DNA from: JALYQB01 sp035640155
Lineage (GTDB): Bacteria > Actinomycetota > Actinomycetes > Mycobacteriales > Pseudonocardiaceae
DNA: 20,260 nucleotides
Assembly: GCA_035640155.1 (NCBI GenBank)
Contig: DASQWR010000124.1
Location: forward strand, 1-20,260
Direction of reading: 5' to 3'
The position numbers were made by a program, and so were the translations under genes. Of this stretch, positions 8,702 to 14,865 are shown piece by piece. The notes beneath the pieces were generated by a model. It ran no database searches. It worked only from the letters and a program-made list of their open reading frames with translations, and was not told where the DNA came from. How positions within the stretch are numbered: the stretch's first letter is position 1; every line of letters starts with the position of its first letter.

Positions 8702-9286
8702 TCAGATGGCGAGAGCGAGTTCGGTGAACGCGGCGGCGAGTAGAGATTTCAGCCGGCCGTGGTCGGCTTCTATCGGGTTGTTCGCGTACTGCTCGGTGAC
8801 GTGGTGCGCGGCCGCCAGCAGCTCATCGAGCACGCGGGGGTAGGCCGGTGCCCGGTCCGTGGTCACCTCACTTGGCCGCGGAGTGTGTCGGAGTGCCTGG
8901 GTGAAGAATCGACGGGTGGCCGCCAGGTCTCGCTTCTCCGAGACCAGGACGTCGATGACCTGCCCGAACTGGTCCACCGCCCGGTACAGGTAGACCCACC
9001 GCCCGGCGATCTTCACGTAGGTTTCATCGACGAACCATCGATCCCCGGCGGCGTGTCGGCACGGCCGGGCAGCGTCGATGAACAGCGGGGTGAACCGCTG
9101 AACCCACCGATACACGCTCACGTGATCCACCCGCATGCCACGTTTGGCGAGCAGTTCTTCGACGTCGCGGTAGGACAACCCGTAGCGCAGGTACCACCGG
9201 ACCGCGACCGTGATCACCTCGGGTGGGAAGCGGAACCCGGCGAAGGCGGAGCTCGGTACCGGTGTGCGGACAGGACGACGGCGCAT
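8702..9286 (-). pseudogene. IS6-family transposase, C-terminally truncated
   Basis: This 194-residue DDE transposase has the IS6-family order. The N-terminal 'FPPEVITVAVRWYLRYGLSYRDVEELLAKRG' helix-turn-helix is followed by the catalytic Asp in 'RWFVDETYVK', the second in 'EVTTDRAPAYP' and the Glu in 'NNPIEADHGRLK'. Full-length members run about 40-50 residues further through a 'G.A.vqNLRRG' helix. Here the family sequence stops right after 'GRLK' and is replaced by an unrelated 14-residue tail. The left end of the element and its second inverted repeat are gone; only the right repeat at 9313-9330 remains. Probably immobile on its own, though the triad is intact. Confidence 0.8.
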
Positions 9287-9312
9287 CAGACCATCCTGCC
9301 CGACCTGCGATC

Positions 9313-9330
9313 CGTTAACGCAACAGTGCC
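9313..9330 (-). repeat. IS6-family terminal inverted repeat
   Basis: Read on the minus strand the sequence begins GGCACTGTTGCG, matching the well-known GGCACTGTTGC start of IS6/IS26 ends. It lies 27 bases upstream of the transposase start. The matching repeat at the other end of the element is absent, in line with the truncated transposase. Confidence 0.75.
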
Positions 9331-9389
9331 CCTGCGCGGCGGGGCACCCCTGGACGGGTTCCTGGAATGGGTACGGGCGAGTCTCAGAG

Positions 9390-9467
9390 GAGTGGCCGGG
9401 GGGAATCGCACCCCTCGGCCACTCACCTGAGTCTGGTCGCGGCCGAGGTGGTTCTCGAACCTCGGCC
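9390..9467. other. two strong adjacent hairpins resembling T-arms
   Basis: Hairpin A pairs 9390-9403 with 9411-9424 (14 bp including one G-T pair, 7-base loop). Hairpin B pairs 9441-9449 with 9459-9467 (9 bp, 9-base loop containing gttctcga). Each loop resembles a tRNA T-loop, but neither forms a full tRNA. They lie downstream of grdA and outside the IS6 end. They could be termination or mRNA-stability structures, or fragments of an attachment site. Confidence 0.4.
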
Positions 9468-9519
9468 CGGGTACCGAGCCGCTAACCGGATTGATCATCA
9501 CAGTTACAAACCGAGTCCA

Positions 9520-9571
9520 CTCGTGAGTGCGTAAATGTGTCCGAACACTCTTACCTGTACGCACTCACGAG
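9520..9571 (-). terminator. candidate terminator of the grd operon
   Basis: A perfect 14-bp inverted repeat pairs 9520-9533 with 9558-9571 around a 24-base loop holding a nested GTGT/ACAC hairpin. It overlaps the last codons and TGA of grdA, where operon transcription should end. There is no strong U-tract, which is common for actinobacterial terminators. A DNA-level role such as a protein-binding palindrome is also possible. Confidence 0.5.
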
Positions 9572-10023
9572 GCCTGGTCGCGGAACTCGCGGACCGCTTC
9601 GGCGATGGGATCCACCTCCAGTACGTCCACCATCAGCCCGACCTGTTCTTCCCATACCTGTTCGGGAACGGCGGCACGCAACTCGTCTTCCAGGACGTGG
9701 TACACGGGGAGGCCCAACTGGACCCCCGCCAACGGTCCCGCCCAACTCGGATCACCGAGCACCACCGTCTCGGCGGCAATCCCGGCACTCTCAGCGTCCG
9801 GCGCACCGAGCAGCACCAGCAGCGAATCGCTGCCGTGCTCGTCGACCAGACGCTTGATCGTCTCCTGGGTGGACAGGTCCATGGCACCGGCAGCCGTTCA
9901 AACAAAGCATTCGGTAGCGACGTACACCACCGGGACACCCGCCGCCTGGACACACGCGGCGATGGCCGGCCCCGCGATCCCGTCGCGTTCGCCGATCACG
10001 ATGACTTTCTTGCCGTCGAACAT
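9565..10023 (-). CDS. grdA: glycine/sarcosine/betaine reductase selenoprotein A
   Basis: This 152-residue selenoprotein has Sec42 encoded by TGA at 9898-9900. The frame continues through the TGA with full family similarity: 'MFDGKKVIVIGERDG', then 'VATECFV-U-TAAGAMDL' with the C39-x-x-U42 redox motif, then 'LVLLGAPDAESAGIAAETV' and 'DPSWAGPLAGVQLGLPVYHV'. In the known enzyme, GrdA takes the Se-carboxymethyl group from component B, hands the acyl unit to component C and is re-reduced by thioredoxin. Its ATG shares one base with the thioredoxin stop (TGATG), so the two are translationally coupled. Ordinary gene callers would split it into two fragments. No clear SECIS stem with a GGU loop is seen directly after the TGA. 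Confidence 0.95.
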
Positions 10024-10364
10024 CAATCCTCCTCCACTGTCAGCCGAGCCAGTTCCGTGGCCAACCATTTGTCGAGCTGCGCGGGCAGCAGGTTGGTGTC
10101 GGTGATCCGCGCCACCTCCTGACCGCCGGAGTAGAGCAGCAGCGTCGGCAGGCCGCGTACCTGCAACGCCATGCATTGGCGCCGCGCCTTGCCCGCGTCG
10201 AGTTTGACCACGGTCAGTTCGGGATGCTCGCCGGCGACGGTCTTCATATGCGGCCCAAGCGTCACGCACGGGCGGCAGCTTTCCGCCCACACGTCGACGA
10301 GCACGAGTCCGGACGCGACGAGGTCGTCGAAGGTCTCCTTGGTCGCGTCCACCACAGCACCCAT
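10023..10364 (-). CDS. thioredoxin of the grd operon
   Basis: This is a 113-residue single-domain thioredoxin. The active site is C30-R-P-C33 in 'VWAESCRPCVTLGPHM', and the cis-Pro loop is 'VRGLPTLLLYSGG'. The usual WCGPC is changed: the Trp is displaced and the dipeptide is R-P. Thioredoxins encoded in clostridial grd operons also differ from the canonical motif, so this one is probably dedicated to reducing GrdA. The start is ATG 10364, seven bases after the grdC stop with GGAGG inside the end of grdC, and its stop overlaps the grdA start. No thioredoxin reductase gene lies in the window, so electrons must come from a housekeeping reductase. Confidence 0.9.
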   Translation of the reverse strand: MGAVVDATKETFDDLVASGLVLVDVWAESCRPCVTLGPHMKTVAGEHPELTVVKLDAGKARRQCMALQVRGLPTLLLYSGGQEVARITDTNLLPAQLDKWLATELARLTVEED

Positions 10365-10371
10365 TGATTGA

Positions 10372-11796
10372 TCAACCTCCGTTGCGTTCCAGCAGGACGC
10401 TCATACCGTCGGACGCCTGGCTCATCCGGCCGAGAAACAGGCTGCCCTTGGCCAGCAGCAGGATCCGGTCCGCCGAGCCGGTCCGCAGCCGGTTGAGGGC
10501 ATGCGGCAGATAACAGATCGCCGAGGCCAGATGCCCTTGAGTCGGAGCGTAACCCGGCATTCCACGGGTGGCGACGAACTCGGCGATCTGGTCGCGGCGC
10601 AGGTCGCCGCGGCGGACCGCCAGCGCGGCGATCGTCTTGTAGTTGCGCGCCGCCACGTCGCCGGAACCCTGCGGCTCGGTGACCTCGGGGTCGTGCAGCT
10701 CGGTGGCGTAGTCGTCCACGTCGGCCATCCCCAGGCCCAGCGCGTCCAGCGGCCGGACCGTGAGGTCGTGCATGACCGCCGCACCGGATCCGCCGGAGGA
10801 CACCCGGTGCCGCCCGACGGCGTCCAACCGGATCCGGGGCGAGACCCCGTCGTCGGCGGTCACCAGCACTGCGACCCCGCCGATCACGTCCTCCAGCACG
10901 GGCAGGCCGTTCTTGAGGTGCCCCTCGAACTTCATCCCGAGCTTGGGCAGCGACCCCCCGGCGACCACCGCGACCTGCTCGAACACCCCGGCCGCCACCA
11001 GGCTGGCGGCGATCACCAGGGCGGGGATCGGAGCGGCGCAGAAGTCCTTGACGTCGGCACCGGAGGACTCACCGAGCCCGGCGGCCGCCGCGATCGCCTT
11101 GCCCATGTTGCCGCCGCCGCGCTGGTAACGGTCGCCGACCGCCTCCTCCGAGCACGACATCGTGTACTCGACCGCGCCCGACTCCAGGCCGTTGTCGTGC
11201 AGCAGGCGCAGCAGCGCCAACGTCCCGGTGGCCTTGCAGGCCAGGTTCTCCAGCAGCACCGGGGCGGCCAGCGACTCGTCCTCGTCGTGCGCCCCGCGCA
11301 GCGACCCGGCCAGCATGTCCGATGCCAGGTGCAACGGCAGCACCCCAGGCCCGAGGGACGCCTCGACGTCACCGGCTGCCGCGGCGATCCGGGCCAGGTC
11401 GAACCGCTCGGCCAGCGGATGCTCGGCCAGCCGCTTGGCCGCCTGCTCGGCCACCTCCGGGGTCAACATCACCAGGTCGAACTCATCGACCGCGGCCATC
11501 AACCCGAGGAACTCCTCCTCCGGCACCAGCTCACCGAACGGGGCGAACCGCCCGGCATCGGGGTGAGCTCGGCCCACCCACGGCCGGGGCGGCAGCTCAC
11601 GGGGGTGGCACCCGCCCAGGAACGCCTGATAGGGCGGGTAGCCGACGGCCTCGTCGAAACCGCGCAGGTTGGCCAGGAACCGCCCGGTCAGCTCGGGGTC
11701 ACCGGCCAGGGTGCGGCTCGGCCTGGACCCGTGGCGGGCCAGGCCCGGGGTGTGCGCCAGCACAAGGCTGGCCGCGCGGACGACAGCGTCAGGCAT
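10372..11796 (-). CDS. grdC: glycine reductase complex component C, GrdC-like (beta-ketoacyl-synthase-III fold)
   Basis: The protein is 474 residues from ATG 11796, chosen because a GAAGAGG site precedes it; a GTG two codons upstream is the alternative. Family landmarks are 'YTMSCSEEAVGDRYQRGGGN' with Cys215, 'VKDFCAAPIPALVIAA' with Cys253, 'VAVVAGGSLPKLGMK', 'LPVLEDVIGGVAVLV', 'HDPEVTEPQGSGDVAARNYK', 'GYAPTQGHLAS' and 'KGSLFLGRMSQASDGMSVLL'. This is the thiolase-like half of protein C, which in clostridia accepts the acyl group from GrdA as a thioester and, together with GrdD, releases acetyl phosphate. No grdD follows. The start overlaps the grdB stop by 8 bases. Confidence 0.9.
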   Translation of the reverse strand: MPDAVVRAASLVLAHTPGLARHGSRPSRTLAGDPELTGRFLANLRGFDEAVGYPPYQAFLGGCHPRELPPRPWVGRAHPDAGRFAPFGELVPEEEFLGLMAAVDEFDLVMLTPEVAEQAAKRLAEHPLAERFDLARIAAAAGDVEASLGPGVLPLHLASDMLAGSLRGAHDEDESLAAPVLLENLACKATGTLALLRLLHDNGLESGAVEYTMSCSEEAVGDRYQRGGGNMGKAIAAAAGLGESSGADVKDFCAAPIPALVIAASLVAAGVFEQVAVVAGGSLPKLGMKFEGHLKNGLPVLEDVIGGVAVLVTADDGVSPRIRLDAVGRHRVSSGGSGAAVMHDLTVRPLDALGLGMADVDDYATELHDPEVTEPQGSGDVAARNYKTIAALAVRRGDLRRDQIAEFVATRGMPGYAPTQGHLASAICYLPHALNRLRTGSADRILLLAKGSLFLGRMSQASDGMSVLLERNGG

Positions 11797-13099
11797 CGGC
11801 ACCCTCTTCCGCGTCGACTGTGAAGATCGTCGGCTTGTCGACGAGGGTGGCCACCGCGGCCAGTGCCCGCTTGACCAGCCGCCGTCGCCACTCGTGCTCG
11901 GCCTGCGGCGACAGGTTCGGGTCGCCCGACGGATATTGGATGCCCCGGCCCGGCACGATGCGCGGTGCGCCGACCTGCTCGGCGATCGTGACGAGGTTGG
12001 TCACCACAGCGGTCGGGATACCGGCCCGCTCCAGTTCCTTCGCAAGCGTTGACCCGCAACGCGTTCCGGTTCCTCAAGTGGCGGTGAGGATCGCGGCCTG
12101 CACCCCGGCCTTACGCAGCTCCGCGGCCCACTCGACGCCGAACCGCTTCGCGGTGGTCACCGTCGTGCCGTTGCCCACGGTGGAAAAGAACTCGCCGTGC
12201 AGACGCCCGATCGCCCCCTCGCGCTCCAGCTCACGGGTGGCATTCAGGGGCAGCAGCCGGTTCGGATCGGCATTGGCGTGCGTGGTGGCGAAGCCACCGG
12301 CCACCGACTCCCAGGTGCCGCTCGCGAGGCCATCCAAGCCCTCGATCGGATAACGCAGCCAGCGGGTGGCCCGGGCGGACTCGAGCCGGTCCGGGTTGCC
12401 GAACGGGACCACCGCACCTTCGGTAACCAGCGCGACGGCGGCAGCGGTCGTCTTGTCCACCGGCGCGGCCGGGACCACGACGTCGAACCCGCCCACCGGG
12501 ACCTCGGTGCGCTCCCGGTCACCGGCCAGGCGCGCCACAACGAGCTCGACCGCGCGTTTCGCCGCCCGGTCCTCGACGAGCCGGCCGATCCGGGCGGCCG
12601 CACCGACCCGGCCGTCCGCCGCGGTCAGCGGCGCGCCGGTGGCCAGTTTCACCACGGCCGCCGCCAGCCGCTCCAACGTCGGGCGCATCTGACGGGCGAC
12701 GGCATCGGCCGCCACCACCGGCGCGGCACCGGCCTCGCCGATCCCGGGATTGTCCGGATGCATCGAGGCCACCGAGGGCAGGCCGGCCGCCTGCGCGGCA
12801 GCCACCAGCCGGGCGCAGACCAGCCCGTAGCGCCCGCTGCCGAACGCCGGGCCGGCGATCAACAACTCCGCACCCTCGGCGCGGGCCATCCCGAGCAGCT
12901 CCGCCGACACCGAGGGGTCGGATGCCGCGTGGTTGTCACCGCAGACGACGGTGGCCACGATCTGATGGTCCGCTCCGAGTAGCTGTTGCAACAGACGCCC
13001 GGGCCCCGTCGCGCCGTCCAGCACGCGCGGGCCAAGGTCGGCGGCGTCCTCCCCGCCGAGCCCGGCGTAGAACTGGTTGACGTAGTGCACCAGGCGCAT
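11789..13099 (-). CDS. grdB: glycine/sarcosine/betaine reductase component B selenoprotein, GrdB-like
   Basis: The protein is 436 residues with Sec342 encoded by TGA at 12074-12076. The N-terminus 'MRLVHYVNQFYAGLGGED' and the 'IAGPAFGSGRYGLVCARL' motif (81-98) are classic for the family. The Sec site is 'AAILTAT-U-GTGTRCGST', followed by 'ELERAGIPTAVVTNLVTIAE', 'IVPGRGIQYPSGDP' and a helical end. The selenol is thought to attack the alpha-carbon of the substrate, giving a Se-carboxymethyl species. GrdF, GrdH and GrdB paralogues differ in substrate, so glycine as the substrate is not established. GGAGGAGG precedes ATG 13099, which overlaps the grdE stop (ATGA). Without recoding it would be called as a 341-residue protein plus an orphan fragment. 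Confidence 0.93.
12046..12073 (-). promoter_or_regulatory. candidate SECIS element of grdB
   Basis: On the minus strand, 11 bases after the UGA comes a 6-bp stem, GCGTTG with CAACGC (12057-12062 with 12046-12051). It closes a 5-base loop, CGGGT, that contains GGU. Spacing and the GGU in the loop match the E. coli fdhF SECIS, where the stem also begins 11 bases after UGA. SelB would bind this structure. The bulged U seen in E. coli is not obvious. Confidence 0.6.
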
Positions 13100-14382
13100 C
13101 AGGCCACCTCCTCCAGGTCGACGGCGGGCGGCTCCGCGCGGCAGGTCAACCGGCCGGCACCCAGCGGGCTGAGCCCACCGAGGATCATCGCTACCGGGAC
13201 CTCGATCGCCGCGGTGGCCTCGGCGTCGATGATGCGCAGACGGGTGCCCCCCAGCGCCCGCTCGACCGAGGGCAGCTTCAGCCGTTGGTCGTAGTTGCCG
13301 GTGCTGACCACCGCGCCGTGCCGGGGCCCGGCGACCAGCGGCGGTCCGCTGCCGTCGGGACCGGACATCTCGGCGTACAGGGCCACCGCGGTCAGCCCGG
13401 CGGCCTCCAGGGCGTCCACCTTCATCCCGAGGTCGTTGTCGGCGTTGCCGGCACCCTCCTTGGTGACGATCGCGGCGTCCCATCCGGCGGCCTGGCACAG
13501 CCAGGCGGCATGGGCGGAGACATGCTCCTTGCCCGCCTGCTCCACCGGCTCCGGGCACAGCACCACCCCGGCGAAGTGCAGGTCCTGCCCGTCCCTGGCG
13601 CGAAGTTCAGCGATCACCGGGTGGTTCTGGTGCAGGTAGGTGGGGTTGCGCAGGGCGGGGTGGCCGTACTGGCCGGCGACCACGGCGCCGTCCTCGATCT
13701 CGGCGGGGTCGAACAGGGTCGGCAGGCTGCCCGCCATGCTGGCGCCATAGACGAAGACGTCCTTGAACGCGCCCTGGGTCTGCAGGTTGGTGATCACACC
13801 CACCCTCGGCAGGCCCCCGGTGGGCGTGCCCGGCCGGTGCGGCGCCGCCAGCTCCTCCACCGCGTCAGGGGTACTGTCCACGGCGGCGTCGGCCAGCTGC
13901 ACCGCGAGGCGCAGCAGCCCCCGGCGCACCGCCTGCTCGGCCTCCAGCAGGGGGGCGCCCTCGGCGGGATCGAACTCAATCACGACGTTGTGGGTCCGGC
14001 TGAACGGGGACAGCTGCGCGGCCGGGCCGGACATGTCGATCAGGCCCTCCTGGTTGCGCGGCAGATAACCGGCGGCCAGCACGGCGGCCCCGCGCAGCAC
14101 GTGCGTGTCGAGTCCGCGCTTGCGGTTCACCGGGGCCAGGAAGCCGGGGAACACCCCGCCGCCCCGGCCCTTGCTCCGTGGCTCGACCACGTCCAGCGGC
14201 GTGATGATCCGGACCGACTCCCCCGGCGAGGCGAGCCGAGGACGCACCGAGGCCAGCGCCGGATCGGCGAACAGCGACTCGACCTGTTCCCGACCGACTA
14301 CGAGATGGTGCTGTTGGTAATAGGTATCGGGGCCGAACTCGACGGAGTGGACCTCGTGCACGACTCGTCGCAGTGCCGTCAC
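13099..14382 (-). CDS. grdE: glycine/sarcosine/betaine reductase component B proprotein-like subunit, GrdE-like, lacking the pyruvoyl-forming Cys
   Basis: The protein is 427 residues from GTG 14382, with GGAGG six bases upstream. Landmarks are 'ASPGESVRIITPLDVVEPRS' (51-70), 'GGVFPGFLAP', 'THVLRGAAVLAAGYLPRNQE', 'GLIDMSGPAAQLSPFSRTHN', 'NLQTQGAFKDVFVYG' (199-213), 'RNPTYLHQNHPVI' and 'EGAGNADNDLGMK'. In clostridial GrdE a Cys near residue 242 is the cleavage site that makes the pyruvoyl cofactor. Here the aligned stretch, 'AGQYGHPALRNPTY', has Tyr239, and the only Cys residues in the protein are 276, 296 and 414. Cleavage and a pyruvoyl group are therefore unlikely. The subunit should pair with GrdB for substrate recognition. 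It overlaps both neighbours. Confidence 0.9.
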   Translation of the reverse strand: MTALRRVVHEVHSVEFGPDTYYQQHHLVVGREQVESLFADPALASVRPRLASPGESVRIITPLDVVEPRSKGRGGGVFPGFLAPVNRKRGLDTHVLRGAAVLAAGYLPRNQEGLIDMSGPAAQLSPFSRTHNVVIEFDPAEGAPLLEAEQAVRRGLLRLAVQLADAAVDSTPDAVEELAAPHRPGTPTGGLPRVGVITNLQTQGAFKDVFVYGASMAGSLPTLFDPAEIEDGAVVAGQYGHPALRNPTYLHQNHPVIAELRARDGQDLHFAGVVLCPEPVEQAGKEHVSAHAAWLCQAAGWDAAIVTKEGAGNADNDLGMKVDALEAAGLTAVALYAEMSGPDGSGPPLVAGPRHGAVVSTGNYDQRLKLPSVERALGGTRLRIIDAEATAAIEVPVAMILGGLSPLGAGRLTCRAEPPAVDLEEVA

Positions 14383-14612
14383 CCGTGCCTCCGAATCCGT
14401 TCGGACACCCCGGCGTCAGTCACCGGCGCCCAACCGAATCGTAACCCGGCGGCCCGCCGTGACCGGCACTGTTCCACCGACACGATCCGGGCGTCCGGGA
14501 ACAGCCGCTCCCGCCGGTCGAGTTGACGCCGCTTCGGCGACGACCCGGCGCACAAGTCGGGCTGCCATGACGCGGAGCAGTTCGGGACCCGAGGGCTGAG
14601 CGTCCACAGCAC
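14379..14612 (-). CDS. small hypothetical protein coupled to grdE
   Basis: This frame from GTG 14612 encodes up to 77 residues and ends in a TGA that overlaps the grdE GTG (GTGA). Its codons favour G/C at the third position. An in-frame stop shortly upstream of 14612 limits the start. The C-terminal half ('RRQLDRRERLFPDARIVSVE', then 'QCRSRRAAGLRFGWAPV') is basic and looks plausibly folded; three Cys are present. I recognise no family. The coupling to grdE and position at the head of the operon, directly after tRNA-Sec, argue for a real gene or a leader peptide. A shorter start at an internal GTG is possible, as is no gene at all. The rest of the gap (14613-14677) holds nothing clear. Confidence 0.4.
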   Translation of the reverse strand: MLWTLSPRVPNCSASWQPDLCAGSSPKRRQLDRRERLFPDARIVSVEQCRSRRAAGLRFGWAPVTDAGVSERIRRHG

Positions 14613-14677
14613 CGGGGCCCAGGCCGCACGGTCCCGTCAGACGGCACTGTTTCGGGCACCCACAGGCAGGCGGGATG

Positions 14678-14770
14678 CGGAAGCGGACGGGAATCGAACC
14701 CGCCTGACCGAGATGCTCGGTCACGTCAGTTTTGAAGACTGCGGGGGTCACCAGACACCCAAACGCTTCC
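14678..14770 (-). tRNA. selC: tRNA-Sec (anticodon UCA)
   Basis: The minus strand reads GGAAGCG at the 5' end and CGCTTCC with discriminator G at the 3' end. A D-arm lies between (GGGT/ACCC), then an anticodon arm CAGT-CTTCAAA-ACTG carrying UCA, a long variable arm (GACCGAG with CTCGGTC) and a GGCGGG-TTCGATT-CCCGTC T-arm. UCA anticodon, long variable arm, extended acceptor region and G73 are hallmarks of bacterial tRNA-Sec. The eighth acceptor pair appears to be mismatched. CCA is not encoded. It lies between selB and the grd operon on the same strand. Confidence 0.93.
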
Positions 14771-14865
14771 CTGCCGGTGTTCCTTCGTGATCGAAGTCGA
14801 CCCCGACACCGTTGCGCATCGGTCGGCGTCGTGCAACATGCGCCGCGATGGGCGGGCGGCGGGCT

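Noticed and set aside
9520..9571. 14-bp inverted repeat as insertion-sequence ends
   Set aside because: The arms are only 24 bases apart with no transposase between them, and overlap the grdA stop; a terminator or binding palindrome is simpler.
9898..10290. 130-codon minus frame ending at 9898 as a separate protein
   Set aside because: Its C-terminal 41 residues are the N-terminus of GrdA before the Sec codon, and the rest is a shadow of the thioredoxin gene.
10501..11823. Long plus-strand open frame opposite grdC
   Set aside because: It is antisense to a clear GrdC with all family motifs and encodes low-complexity Arg/Gly/His-rich sequence typical of high-GC shadow frames.
12074..13558. 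Minus-strand frame extended upstream of grdB to 13558
   Set aside because: The extra N-terminal part overlaps grdE in another frame and has no domain; the true start is ATG 13099 with a GGAGGAGG site.
13285..14526. 413-codon plus-strand frame opposite grdE
   Set aside because: Antisense shadow; grdE has family motifs, a ribosome-binding site and operon coupling.
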